This document shows positions 28,467 through 39,069 of a stretch of 64,000 nt of DNA, piece by piece. The notes under the pieces are model-generated. The model was not told where the DNA came from and did not search any database. It was given only the letters and a program-made list of their open reading frames with translations. Origin of the DNA: Collinsella sp. BA40 (lineage in GTDB: Bacteria > Actinomycetota > Coriobacteriia > Coriobacteriales > Coriobacteriaceae); NCBI RefSeq assembly GCF_008014645.1, contig NZ_VOWY01000002.1:172328-236327 (forward strand), read 5' to 3'. Both the position numbers and the translations under genes were made by a program. Numbering within the stretch: the stretch's first letter is position 1; the number at the start of each line of letters is the position of its first letter.

Positions 28467-28514
28467 GATATGGAATGCGTGGATGCGGGCGAACGCGCGC
28501 GAGGGGGCATTTTG

Positions 28515-28790
28515 TACGTATGGGTTTGTGACGCTTAGCGGGCCAATGGCGCCACAAATTCATACGCACAAACGCCGCATGTGGCAAAAACCATACGTAT
28601 GCGCACAAATGGTGCGGAAACCATACGCACGAGCGCTGTACAGGGCGAGAACCATACGCACAAACGCCGCATGTGGCAAAAACCATACGTATGCGCACGA
28701 ATGGTGCGGAAACCATACGTACAAACACCGTTCGCGGTGGAAGCCATACGCACAAACACCGTACGGGGCAGAAACCATACGTGCGGGCAC
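28515..28790 (+). repeat. CCATACG repeat array, 30-31-bp period with a 92-bp higher-order unit
   Basis: The core (C/T)CATACG starts at 28560, 28591, 28621, 28652, 28683, 28713, 28744 and 28775, a spacing of 30 or 31 bases throughout. Three cores make a 92-bp unit: 28561-28627 and 28653-28719 are identical at 66 of 67 bases, and a third unit begins at 28745. An inverted core lies at 28515-28523. Recurrent flanks are GAAA before and CACAAAC after the core. CATACGTATG is a perfect palindrome within two of the copies. The array lies between the hsp20 terminator and the tail of the yycJ-type gene. It is not a CRISPR and no protein is supported in it. Confidence 0.9.
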
Positions 28791-28843
28791 GAAGGCGCGT
28801 GCACACGGCCAATCGGGCGCGAGACCGCGGGGACGGCCGTGCT

Positions 28844-29713
28844 TCACGCTACGGTGAGGGGGCGATTTTGGCCCGCGGGGCGGATGGAGAGGGTCGAGCC
28901 GTCGGCTCGTGTCCGGACGGCGGCGGTTCCGAGCTGGTCGATCAGCTCGGCATCCAGGCCTGCAGCCAGCGCACGCACGGCGAGGCTCGGGCGGTTGTTT
29001 TCCTGCGAGATGTGCATGGCGACGAGTTGCTCGGTCGCGCCGGTTACGAGCTGCCGCGCGGCCTCGGCCGACTGCTCGTTCGAGAGATGACCCTGCGCGG
29101 AGGCGATGCGATCTTGTAGGGAGAGCGGATAGGGGCCGTGGCGCAGCAACGCGGGATCGTGGTTGGATTCGAGGGCGAGGATGCGCGCGCCGCGCAGCAA
29201 GCGCCCCGCCTCGGCGGGCATGACGCCGGTGTCCGTCATGAAGCCGATGGCGTCGTTTTGACCCTCGATGAGCAGGCCCACGGGATTTTCCACATCGTGC
29301 GAGGTGGAAAACGCGGTGATGCGCATGCCGGCGAGCTCGAGCTGGTCGCCGGGATCGAACTCGTTGGCGGCAAGGTCGCGCGTGGCCGCTCGCGCGGCGA
29401 GCGTGCCGCGGCTTGCATAGAGCGGTGCCGGGAAGGCTCGGAGCCATACGCCCAGGCCCTTCGTGTGGTCGCCGTGCTCGTGCGTGACGACGACGCCCCG
29501 TACGAGCTGCTCGTCGAGCCCCAGCTCCCGCATGCGGGCGCGCGTCTCCTTGCGCGACAGGCCGTTGTCGATCATAACGAGGCCCTGGCCGCTCTCGACG
29601 ATAGCGCAGTTTCCCTTTGATCCGCTGGCTAGCACGTGCAGGCGCAGGCGGCCGTGCATGGGTGCGGCGCCGGTGCGGACGACTGCGGGTAATGTGGGCG
29701 GGGTGGCGTGCAT
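28844..29713 (-). CDS. Metallo-beta-lactamase-fold hydrolase, YycJ/WalJ type
   Basis: 289 residues; MBL-fold hydrolase of the YycJ family, whose members are linked to DNA repair or cell-wall signalling. Visible: LHVLASGSKGNC (family start), metal motif THEHGDH (77-83), ITAFSTSHD, GFMTDTG, and AMHISQENNRPSLA. ATG 29713 is preferred for its AAGGAG 4 bases upstream, giving an 18-residue extension before the usual start at Met19, which is a possible alternative. No WalK/WalR two-component genes lie nearby. It is divergent from tilS with only 46 bases between the start codons. Confidence 0.87.
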   Translation of the reverse strand: MHATPPTLPAVVRTGAAPMHGRLRLHVLASGSKGNCAIVESGQGLVMIDNGLSRKETRARMRELGLDEQLVRGVVVTHEHGDHTKGLGVWLRAFPAPLYASRGTLAARAATRDLAANEFDPGDQLELAGMRITAFSTSHDVENPVGLLIEGQNDAIGFMTDTGVMPAEAGRLLRGARILALESNHDPALLRHGPYPLSLQDRIASAQGHLSNEQSAEAARQLVTGATEQLVAMHISQENNRPSLAVRALAAGLDAELIDQLGTAAVRTRADGSTLSIRPAGQNRPLTVA

Positions 29714-29759
29714 GCGGCTCCTTATGGATACAATGACAACGTGATAACAAGGAGGTCGT
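29714..29759. promoter_or_regulatory. Compact divergent promoter region (yycJ-type gene / tilS)
   Basis: Forty-six bases separate the two start codons and contain both ribosome-binding sites. TACAAT (29729-29734) is a good plus-strand -10 for tilS; its -35 would fall inside the opposite gene. Minus-strand elements are less clear. Confidence 0.4.
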
Positions 29760-31322
29760 ATGCCCACGGTTGCCCAGTATTGCGCACAACACAATGGAAC
29801 ATCCCGCAAGCCCTCGCGCCCGAATGGCGGCGAGCGCAGCGCTCCTGTGGTGCTCATGGTATCAGGCGGCGCGGACTCCACGGCGCTGGTGCTGATGGCC
29901 TGCACGTCGAAGCTGGATATCGCCGACGGCCGCGGCGTCGCGACGATCGCTCGCGAGCGGCTGCACGTGCTGCATGTCAACCATCATCTACGCGGCGCGG
30001 CGTCCGATGCGGACGAGGCGTTCGTCCGCGACCTGTGCGAGCGCTACGGGTTGCCGCTGTGCGTGGAGCATGCGTCGTTCACCGAGCTCGACGGCCAGAA
30101 TCTGGAAGCTGCCGCGCGCGAGGTGCGCTACGCCGCCGCGCGCCGGTTGGTGAACGACCTGTCGCGCGAGATGGGTACCGCGCGCTCGGCGGCACGCATC
30201 CTTACCGCGCACACCTCGAGCGACCGCACGGAGACGTTCTTCATGAACGCCATCAAGGGCTCGGGGCCCGCGGGCCTGTCGAGCATCCCGCGCCGCCGCA
30301 ATATCATCGTGCGCCCGCTCATCGACAGGACGCACGAGGACCTCGTGCATTACCTGCGGGTGAACGACCAGGCGTGGCGCGAAGACGAGTCCAACCAGGA
30401 CACCGCCTATCTGCGTAACTTCATCCGCCACAACATCGTGCCGCTGGCCGAGGCGTGCAACGCCAACCTCGAGCGCGCGGTGTGCGCGTCCTGCGACATC
30501 CTGGGCGACGAGGACGCGTTCATGTCTCAGCTTGCGGCTACGGCGCTGCGCGTGTGCATGATCCGGACGCAGGAGGGGCTGCTGGTACTGGACGGTAACA
30601 AGCTGGCGGCCTCGGAGGTGGCGGTGGCTCGCCGCATGGTGCGGCGCGCGGTGGGCATGCTCGACGCCGACGCGCGCCTGGAGATGCGCCACGTCGAAGC
30701 CGTGCTCGCCCTGGTGGGAGCGGGCTCGGGCTCGACGACGTTGCCCTGCGGGATCGATGCGCGCATGGAGTTCGGCGCGCTCTCGCTACGCACGCGTGCC
30801 GCCTGCGAGGAGTTGGCGGCCGGTTGGATCGAGCTGGACGAACCCTTCGCCGTTGCCAACGGCTGCTTGCTTTCGGCGCGTGTCCGCCGCATCGTGCCAG
30901 GTGACGACCCCGTGGCGCTGGCGCGCGAGGCCTCGGCGGACGAAGTCGGCGCGCTTGGCGGGGCGGCCTCGGTGTGGGTCGACGCCGAGTCGCTCGGCTA
31001 CGCCGAACGCGACCTTGAGGGTCTGTGCGGCTCCTGCCGCAGCGCCGTGCCCGTGGCGCATCGGCCGCGCCTGTGGGTGGATGCGCCGGCTGCGGGCGAC
31101 ATCATGTGCCCGTTGGGCATGAGCGGGCGTACGAAGAAGCTCTCGGATATCTTGGGTGCCGCCAGGATTCCGGTTGCGGAGCGTCCGCTCGTCCCGGTGT
31201 TGCGCACCACGCCGCAGGGCGCCATCGTGTGGGTTGCCGGGGTGCGTGTGGACGAGCGATTCAAGTGCACGCCCGCCACGCGCTATGTGCTCCAGCTGGA
31301 GATGCGCCGGGTTATCGCGTAA
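29760..31322 (+). CDS. tilS: tRNA(Ile)-lysidine synthetase
   Basis: 520 residues; joins lysine to C34 of the CAU-anticodon tRNA-Ile so that it reads AUA. The N-terminal PP-loop domain has SGGADS (35-40), HVNHHLRG, AHTSSDRTETFFMN and RPLIDRTHEDL. The segment WREDESNQDTAYLRNFIRHNIVPL is a family signature. The C-terminal domain ends with KLSDILGAARIPVAERPLVPVL, typical of TilS. AAGGAGG 7 bases before ATG 29760 fixes the start. It heads the tilS-hpt-ftsH gene order conserved in many bacteria, although an extra promoter-like site lies before hpt. Confidence 0.95.
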   Translation: MPTVAQYCAQHNGTSRKPSRPNGGERSAPVVLMVSGGADSTALVLMACTSKLDIADGRGVATIARERLHVLHVNHHLRGAASDADEAFVRDLCERYGLPLCVEHASFTELDGQNLEAAAREVRYAAARRLVNDLSREMGTARSAARILTAHTSSDRTETFFMNAIKGSGPAGLSSIPRRRNIIVRPLIDRTHEDLVHYLRVNDQAWREDESNQDTAYLRNFIRHNIVPLAEACNANLERAVCASCDILGDEDAFMSQLAATALRVCMIRTQEGLLVLDGNKLAASEVAVARRMVRRAVGMLDADARLEMRHVEAVLALVGAGSGSTTLPCGIDARMEFGALSLRTRAACEELAAGWIELDEPFAVANGCLLSARVRRIVPGDDPVALAREASADEVGALGGAASVWVDAESLGYAERDLEGLCGSCRSAVPVAHRPRLWVDAPAAGDIMCPLGMSGRTKKLSDILGAARIPVAERPLVPVLRTTPQGAIVWVAGVRVDERFKCTPATRYVLQLEMRRVIA

Positions 31323-31356
31323 GCGTGGCGTTTTGGGCCATTGTTTCATCGAGCCT

Positions 31357-31365
31357 GGTAGAATT
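31357..31365 (+). promoter_or_regulatory. Extended -10 upstream of hpt-ftsH
   Basis: TGGTAGAAT carries TG at 31357-31358 and TAGAAT at 31360-31365, 90 bases before hpt. No good -35 is visible; an extended -10 can work without one. Confidence 0.4.
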
Positions 31366-31454
31366 GGACAATTACGCTACGGTTGTAGCTACTGCCCCGC
31401 TGCTGGACGGCAGCGAGCGTAAGGCAGCAGTTGAATCACACAGAAAGGGTTGCC

Positions 31455-32003
31455 ATGGAAGCACTGCATCCGGACGTTGAGGAAGTACTGTTCTCCCGCG
31501 AGGACATCGCCGCTATGGTCAAGCGCATGGGCGAGGAAATCAAGCGTGACTACGAGGGCAAGGACCTGGTGCTGATCGCCGTGCTCCGCGGTGCCGTCGT
31601 CTTCATGGGCGACCTCATGCGCGCCATCGAGGCGCCGCTCGCCATCGATTTCATGGCCGTGTCGAGCTACGGCGACGGCGTGAAGTCCTCGGGCGTGGTT
31701 CGCATCGTGAAGGACCTCGATATCGATATCAAGGGCCGCGACGTGTTGATCGTCGAGGACATCCTGGATTCGGGCCTCACGCTCAAGTACCTCATGAAGA
31801 ACCTGGCCAGCCGCCAGCCCGCCTCGCTCGAGGTGGCCGCCTTCCTGTGGAAGGATGTCGAGGGCCGCACCACGGCCGTCGAGCCGAAGTATGTAGGAAC
31901 GCACTGCCCCGACGCGTTCGTGGTGGGTTACGGCCTCGACTATGCCGAGCGCTATCGCAACCTCCCGTACGTGGGCGTGCTCAAGCCGGAGGTTTATTCG
32001 TAA
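31455..32003 (+). CDS. hpt: Hypoxanthine phosphoribosyltransferase
   Basis: 182-residue purine-salvage enzyme making IMP or GMP from hypoxanthine or guanine and PRPP. The PRPP loop DVLIVEDILDSGLTL is clear, as are VLRGAVVFMGDLMR and the C-terminal FVVGYGLDYAERYRNLPYVGVL typical of bacterial Hpt. AGAAAGGG about 6 bases upstream fixes ATG 31455. Its stop codon is separated from the ftsH start by one base, so the two are co-expressed. Confidence 0.95.
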   Translation: MEALHPDVEEVLFSREDIAAMVKRMGEEIKRDYEGKDLVLIAVLRGAVVFMGDLMRAIEAPLAIDFMAVSSYGDGVKSSGVVRIVKDLDIDIKGRDVLIVEDILDSGLTLKYLMKNLASRQPASLEVAAFLWKDVEGRTTAVEPKYVGTHCPDAFVVGYGLDYAERYRNLPYVGVLKPEVYS

Positions 32004-32004
32004 T

Positions 32005-34263
<2,259 letters not shown>

Positions 34264-34331
34264 CCCGGGCTTGCGTAGCTGCTAGCCTTACGGCGCTGTC
34301 GGTCTAACGGCCCGTTCAAGAACGACGTGCT

Positions 34332-34395
34332 GGAACAACGCCGTATCGGAAGAGTGCTGCATCGGAAGAACGCTGCAGTGGAACAATGCTGTATC
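34332..34395 (+). repeat. 16-bp degenerate tandem repeat, four copies
   Basis: Copies start at 34332, 34348, 34364 and 34380 with consensus GGAASARYGCYGYAKY. It sits directly in front of the ftsH terminator hairpin, within the ftsH 3' untranslated region. Confidence 0.75.
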
Positions 34396-34399
34396 AGGG

Positions 34400-34434
34400 G
34401 ATCCCGCTCTTCGCGAGCGGGATCTTCCTTTTTT
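34400..34434 (+). terminator. Terminator of the hpt-ftsH transcript
   Basis: A 10-bp stem (34400-34409 with 34415-34424), loop TTCGC, followed by TTCCTTTTTT. Confidence 0.9.
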
Positions 34435-34711
34435 AGAGCGGTTTCCAGTCGCTTACCGGGAGGATTTTCGTTCGAGGACATGGTGGCCGCGGATTTCTGA
34501 CGGCTGGGCTGCGAGGCCGCGTTTCCCGACGAACGGGCTTGCGCTCGCGGCGTTAACTTGTGCGCATTTCAGCAAGGCTCTTCGTCCAACCGCGGCGGGG
34601 CGGGTATAGTGGGATGACGTTGCGCTGACGCTGGCTTGTTGCTACGCGTCGACGGGCTCGTCGGGCCCGCGGGGCGCGCGTTGTTGTCAATCGTCATCGA
34701 GGAGGACCGCT

Positions 34712-35542
34712 GTGGCCGGATTTATCTCGCGCGCCAAAGAGGTTATGCACCGCAAACGGGTCGAGGAGCCCAAGGTGTTCATGCTGTATTTCCTGCTGAG
34801 GGCATTGGTGCTCGTCACGCTTGTGCGCTCGGCGTTCCTGGGCCACTACGAGCATATGATGCTGTGCGTGCTCACCCTGCTCCTGCTGTTGCTGCCGTCT
34901 CTTATCGAGCACACGCTCGACATCGAGCTGCCCGACCTGCTGGAGTCCATCATCCTGCTCTTCATATTCGCTGCCGAGATACTCGGCGAGATCGATGCCT
35001 TCTATATCCGCATTCCGTTCTGGGACACCATCCTCCATACCACCTGGGGCTTCCTGTGCGCGGGCATCGGCTTTGCGCTGTTCGACATTCTCAACCGCAG
35101 CGATTCATCGAAGATCAAGCTCACGCCGTTGTACATGGCGATTTCGGCTATCGCGTTCTCGATGTGCATCGGTGCCTGCTGGGAGATCTTCGAGTACTTC
35201 GCCGATTGCTTCATTGGCGTGGACATGCAGAAGGACACCTTGGTCCAGGGCATCAACACGGTGTGGCTGGATCCCACGAACTCCAACATCACCATTCCCG
35301 TGCGCGATATCGTGTCGAGCCAGATCAACCTGGCGTCGGGCGAGGTTATCCCAATTCCCGGCGGCTACCTGGATATCGGCATCCACGACACCATGGCGGA
35401 CCTGATCGTGAACCTTATCGGTGCGCTGGTTTTCGCGGTGCTGGGTTTCGCGTACGTGAAGACGCGCGACCACAATTCGTTTGCCGCGCGCTTCATTCCG
35501 CGGGTCCGTCGCGCCCGCGCTCACGAGAAAGCCGGCCGCTAG
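34712..35542 (+). CDS. Polytopic membrane protein of unknown function
   Basis: 276 residues with about six to seven membrane segments, including MLCVLTLLLLLLPSLIEHTL, ESIILLFIFAAEILGEI, WGFLCAGIGFALFDIL, ISAIAFSMCIGACWEIFEYF and ADLIVNLIGALVFAVLGFAYV. The conserved-looking charged motifs FWDTILHTTWGF and CIGACWEIFEYFAD sit within or beside membrane helices, and HDTMADLIVN near the end resembles the DUF2238-like inner-membrane family (tentative). It starts with GTG 34712, supported by GGAGGA 5 bases upstream. A PHP-family gene follows 74 bases later; a functional link is unproven. Confidence 0.75.
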   Translation: MAGFISRAKEVMHRKRVEEPKVFMLYFLLRALVLVTLVRSAFLGHYEHMMLCVLTLLLLLLPSLIEHTLDIELPDLLESIILLFIFAAEILGEIDAFYIRIPFWDTILHTTWGFLCAGIGFALFDILNRSDSSKIKLTPLYMAISAIAFSMCIGACWEIFEYFADCFIGVDMQKDTLVQGINTVWLDPTNSNITIPVRDIVSSQINLASGEVIPIPGGYLDIGIHDTMADLIVNLIGALVFAVLGFAYVKTRDHNSFAARFIPRVRRARAHEKAGR

Positions 35543-35616
35543 GGTCGGCGCCGGCCGACCACGCGGCTGCGGTGTATCCCCGCCGCCCGGTATGCCAAGA
35601 AAGGGGCTGCAACCAG

Positions 35617-36444
35617 ATGACGTATGAGTTTCGTTGCGACGCGCATACGCATACGCTGTATTCGCGCCACGCGTATTCGACAATTATGGAGAACCTGCAG
35701 GCAGCGCGTGCTGCCGGCCTGGAGCTGCTGGGGTCGGCCGACCATCTGAGCGGGATGCTGTTCCCCACATCGGACATTCGTAACTACCAGTTCTTCCTCA
35801 ACATGGACGTGTGGCCGCGCGAGCATGACGGGGTCGTGCTGCTGCGCGGTGCCGAGGTGGATATCCTGGGCTTGGATGGGCGGTTGTTCGGTCAGGACAT
35901 CCCGGTCGACGCCAGCATTGTCGGACGTCTGTACAAGGAGGAGAAAAGCCTGTTCGAACGGCTGACCGAGCCGCTCGATTACGTGGTGGCGAGTGTGCAT
36001 AACAACGCGTTCGCGGACGGGGCCACGATGGACGAGACGACGCAGATGTATCTGAACGTGCTGGCGCAGCCCAAGGTGTTCATCCTGGGCCATGTGGGGC
36101 GCTCGGGCGTGCCGTTCGATCTGGATACGGTGCTTGCCGCCGCGCGCGACGCCCATAAGCTCATCGAGATCAACGAGCACAGCTTGCAGCGCGGGGCGAC
36201 GAGCGGCGCTTATCGGAGGTGCCGCGATATCGCACGCCGGTGCGCCGAGCTGGGAGTGGGCATAACCGTGTCGACGGACGCGCACATCGCGTGCGACATC
36301 GGTCGCATGCCGGCGGCAGCCGAGATGCTCGCGTCGATCGACTTCCCCGAGGAACTGGTGATGAACCGCAGCGCTGCCGCGTTCTTGGGCGAGCTGGCGG
36401 CGGCCGGCGTATGCGACCTGACGGAGCTGGCACCGAGCGCGTAG
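35617..36444 (+). CDS. PHP-domain phosphoesterase (YcdX-like)
   Basis: 275-residue metal-dependent phosphoesterase of the PHP fold. Motif I is DAHTHTLYSRHAYS (residues about 6-19), followed by SADHL, VLLRGAEVDIL, VVASVHNN, ILGHVGRSGV, IEINEHSL and, near the C-terminus, VSTDAHIACDIG, together providing the His/Asp/Glu ligands of the trinuclear site. This set matches the YcdX subgroup rather than histidinol phosphatase. ATG 35617 follows AAGAAAGGGG at about 10 bases. The physiological substrate is unknown for this group. Confidence 0.87.
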   Translation: MTYEFRCDAHTHTLYSRHAYSTIMENLQAARAAGLELLGSADHLSGMLFPTSDIRNYQFFLNMDVWPREHDGVVLLRGAEVDILGLDGRLFGQDIPVDASIVGRLYKEEKSLFERLTEPLDYVVASVHNNAFADGATMDETTQMYLNVLAQPKVFILGHVGRSGVPFDLDTVLAAARDAHKLIEINEHSLQRGATSGAYRRCRDIARRCAELGVGITVSTDAHIACDIGRMPAAAEMLASIDFPEELVMNRSAAAFLGELAAAGVCDLTELAPSA

Positions 36445-36551
36445 CGCGGGATCGCCGGGTGGCTGTAAGGCTAACAGACGACCTTGCGCCTGCGCGCGGC
36501 CTCGCGTAGCATCGTTCGCATACAAAAGCACCCAGCGAAAGGAGCTGCCCG

Positions 36552-37148
36552 ATGTTGAAACGCACCTTGCAGGAGGACCTCGATCGCGCCATCGCCTTCC
36601 ACGGCCATCTGTGCGGCGGTCAGATGATCGGCACCCGCATGGCTCGCCTGGCGCTCGAGTACTTCCATATCGAGGACCCCGATACCTATCGCGACTTGAT
36701 CGCCTTCGTGGAATGCGACCGCTGCCTGGCAGACGCCGTGATCTCGGTGAGCCATTGCCATCTGGGCAAGCGCCGCCTCAAGTGGTACGACTACGGCATC
36801 ATGTCGGCAAGCTTCTACGATATCGCCAGCGGCAAGGCGATTCGCATCTCGCAGCGCCAGGACGTGCCGCGTTGCCCCAAGGGCGAGGACGTCGTCGCGT
36901 TCTTCAACCAGTATTCCGATACCGAGCTGTTCCATGTGCACGAGGTCGAGCTGCCCGATATGGACGAGTGCGACCTGCCCGGCAAGCCGCGTGTGACGCA
37001 GGTCTGCGAGGCGTGCGGCGAGCGCGTGCACGACGGCCGCGGCGTCGAGCGCGACGGGCATGTGTATTGCAAGCGGTGCGCGGGCGAGCACGTCTACTAC
37101 GTCGAGGGCGCCGAGCTGACGCCCGAGCAGATTGTCGCCGGCGCCTAG
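36552..37148 (+). CDS. FmdE-like protein with C-terminal zinc ribbon
   Basis: 198 residues. The N-terminal part (about 1-140) matches the FmdE/FwdE family: FHGHLCGGQMIGTRMA, VECDRCLADAV and a conserved GK-AIRIS segment, with Cys/His residues able to bind metal. The C-terminal part has two CxxC pairs, CEACGERV and CKRCAGEH, forming a zinc ribbon. AAAGGAG upstream supports ATG 36552. In methanogens FmdE belongs to formylmethanofuran dehydrogenase, but no other subunit of that enzyme is in this window. In fermentative bacteria the family is often linked to molybdopterin or redox proteins (inference). Single gene; a terminator hairpin follows. Confidence 0.85.
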   Translation: MLKRTLQEDLDRAIAFHGHLCGGQMIGTRMARLALEYFHIEDPDTYRDLIAFVECDRCLADAVISVSHCHLGKRRLKWYDYGIMSASFYDIASGKAIRISQRQDVPRCPKGEDVVAFFNQYSDTELFHVHEVELPDMDECDLPGKPRVTQVCEACGERVHDGRGVERDGHVYCKRCAGEHVYYVEGAELTPEQIVAGA

Positions 37149-37493
37149 CCGGTTGTTTTGGGCGCCGGCCGACGGCTTAGCCCGGAGGGCGTGCGCGAAA
37201 TGCAGCGGCTCGCTGCGTCCATGGTAGAAAAGGCGGCGTGGCCGGGGCGGGGATCCCGGTCACGCCGCCTTTGCGTGTGCGCGAGCTGCTGATCGGCGGC
37301 GTTCGCGCGAAAGCTGGCGGAGCGCGGCCGGCGGCTGCGGCGGCGATACCGGCGCGCGGCTCGGGGCGGCGGGGAGCTCGCCCGAATGCAGCCCGCGCCG
37401 GGGTTTCTTATAAAAATGTAAGCAGGTCATCATAGCGGCTTCACGAGCGCCCGTTATCCTCGGGTGCACACAAGGCAGGAGAGGAGGCCGCGC
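37149..37493 (+). other. Gap between the FmdE-like and lipase genes
   Basis: Contains the hairpin at 37231-37272 and a G/C-rich stretch without a gene. The lipase ribosome site AGGAGAGGAGG is at 37477-37487. Confidence 0.5.
37231..37272 (+). terminator. Terminator-like hairpin after the FmdE-like gene
   Basis: A 16-bp stem (37231-37246 with 37255-37270, one G-T pair) with an 8-base loop; TTT follows on the plus strand and the minus strand would have TTTT. It could act in both directions. Confidence 0.7.
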
Positions 37494-38906
37494 GTGATCG
37501 ACGTTCGCGGTATGAGGCGACTAACATGGACGGGCATCCGGCGCGCGATCGCGGTGGTGCTGGTCTTGCTGGGCACGGCGGCGGCATCTGGGTCGGCCGT
37601 GCTCGGTATTCGACATGGTCAGGAGCTGCGCGGTGCCGGAGCGGTCGATTCCCCTGCGATTCCGGATACGGCGTATGCCGGCGAGCTGCCGCGCGTCGGC
37701 CGCTTCGAAACGGATGTGACGTATAGCTGCTACGGGATGGCGGGCAACGGCGAGGTCTCTTCGCATATGCTGTGGGACGATGCATGGTTTGACGGCGACC
37801 CTCGGGTGTACAACCACGATCTTGCTCGCGCGAGCTCGGTGCTCGCCGCGCTGGCGTACGCGGAGTCGGGTTTCTACCAAAGCGGTTCGAAGACCCCTCC
37901 CTACATGGAGAACGTCCTTCACCAGCTGGGGTTCGATATGGTCGAGACGGGGTCGTATCGTTTTCGCAGCGAGGTTGTGGACGAGGTGCTCGACGTGATG
38001 ACGCAGCAGTCGGACGGCGTGGCATACGGGCTGGCCCGCAAGGAGCTGATGCCGGCTCCGGACGGCACCCCGCGCGAGCTCATAGCAGTCTCGGTGCGTG
38101 GAAGCTACGGATCGGAATGGCTCAGCAACTTCAACCTGGGTGCGGGCGAGGCCGCTGCGGCTGCCGAGGCGCTGGCAGATGAGCGGTCGCACGACCATAC
38201 GGGGTACCAGGTTGCGGCTTTGGAGATCCTGGGCGAGCTCGATGCATGGGTCGACGAGGCCGACGCGCGCGGGGCCGAGGTGTCGGTGCTGCTCACGGGG
38301 CACAGCCGCGGCGGTGCCGTGGCGGGCTTGCTAGCTGCGATGCTGGACGATCGGGCGGCGGCGGGTACGGGCGAGGATGCGCGGACCGAAGCGGACGCCG
38401 CCGCGCAGGCTCCCATGCAGCGTGCACCGCGGGTTTTCGCCTATACGTTCGCGTCGCCGCGGACGACGCTGAACGCGCGGGGAAACGACGCTCGGTATGG
38501 GAACATCTTCAACATCGTGAATCCTGCCGACTTGGTGACCAACCTGCCGCTTGAGAGCTGGGGTTACGTGCGCTACGGCGTCGACGTGCCGCTGCCGTCG
38601 CTCGATGACGAGGGCTTCGGCGAGCGGTTTGCCGCCATGCAGGACGCGTTCGAGCACCTGACGGGCGGCCGCGATTCGTATGATGCCGAGGCCGAAACGG
38701 CGATCGATGGCGTGGTAGCGGAGCTCGCGCGTACGGTGCCGACGGCCGGTGCGCTGATGACGCCCCGCGGCGTGGCCTCGGTTGCCGCCGCATGCGCGCT
38801 GCGCATCAACCCGACGCGCATCCTGCGCGGTCACTATCCAAGCGTGTATATCGCCTGGATGGAATCGCTGCCGGGGCTGGCGGTTGATGCCGGCCGCCCT
38901 GCATAG
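37494..38906 (+). CDS. Class 3 lipase-fold hydrolase, membrane-anchored or secreted
   Basis: 470 residues. A basic N-terminus and hydrophobic segment (about 10-40: AIAVVLVLLGTAAASGSAVLGI) act as signal or anchor, placing the enzyme outside the membrane. The alpha/beta-hydrolase core has the nucleophile elbow GHSRGG (Ser271), preceded by LIAVSVRGSYGSEWLSNFN and followed by FAYTFASPRTTL and NIVNPADLVTNLPL, the class 3 lipase pattern with the Asp of the triad. A late HYPSVYIAWM could supply the His. GTG 37494 is chosen because AGGAGAGGAGG ends 6 bases before it. Substrate (acylglycerol, phospholipid or other ester) is unknown. Confidence 0.85.
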   Translation: MIDVRGMRRLTWTGIRRAIAVVLVLLGTAAASGSAVLGIRHGQELRGAGAVDSPAIPDTAYAGELPRVGRFETDVTYSCYGMAGNGEVSSHMLWDDAWFDGDPRVYNHDLARASSVLAALAYAESGFYQSGSKTPPYMENVLHQLGFDMVETGSYRFRSEVVDEVLDVMTQQSDGVAYGLARKELMPAPDGTPRELIAVSVRGSYGSEWLSNFNLGAGEAAAAAEALADERSHDHTGYQVAALEILGELDAWVDEADARGAEVSVLLTGHSRGGAVAGLLAAMLDDRAAAGTGEDARTEADAAAQAPMQRAPRVFAYTFASPRTTLNARGNDARYGNIFNIVNPADLVTNLPLESWGYVRYGVDVPLPSLDDEGFGERFAAMQDAFEHLTGGRDSYDAEAETAIDGVVAELARTVPTAGALMTPRGVASVAAACALRINPTRILRGHYPSVYIAWMESLPGLAVDAGRPA

Positions 38907-39069
38907 CGTTCCCAAGGTGCGCGCTGCCAGATTCGAGCCGCCGCGAGCATCGCGGGATGAAAGCGTTTGGGATGCCCCCGTTCACGCGGTTTTTCGACAC
39001 GGCCAGGGGGCTGCGGCGCTTGCGGTTGGTCCTATCGGGAGAAACTCGGCTGCTCTTCCTTGGGTGCGC

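Larger units (their letters stand above)
28347..28843 (+). other. Non-coding gap between hsp20 and the YycJ-type gene
   Basis: This 497-base gap holds the large hsp20 terminator and the CCATACG array. The remaining bases (28467-28514 and 28791-28843) show no gene. Confidence 0.7.
34264..34711 (+). other. Gap between ftsH and the membrane-protein gene
   Basis: Holds a 16-bp tandem repeat (34332-34395), the ftsH terminator (34400-34434) and one copy of the dispersed GGATTTCTGACGG motif at 34491-34503. The rest, including the promoter zone of the next gene, shows nothing firm. Confidence 0.5.

Noticed and set aside
28515..28790. CRISPR array
   Set aside because: The conserved core is only 7-13 bases, the intervening bases are themselves repeated in the 92-bp unit, and there are no cas genes nearby.
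28441..28812. Repeat-containing protein on the minus strand through the CCATACG array
   Set aside because: The 30/31-base spacing shifts frame from copy to copy, so no consistent peptide repeat is kept, and there is no ribosome-binding site.
34636..35616. N-terminal extension of the PHP phosphoesterase frame
   Set aside because: The upstream part overlaps the membrane-protein gene in another frame; the PHP domain starts right at ATG 35617, which has a ribosome site.
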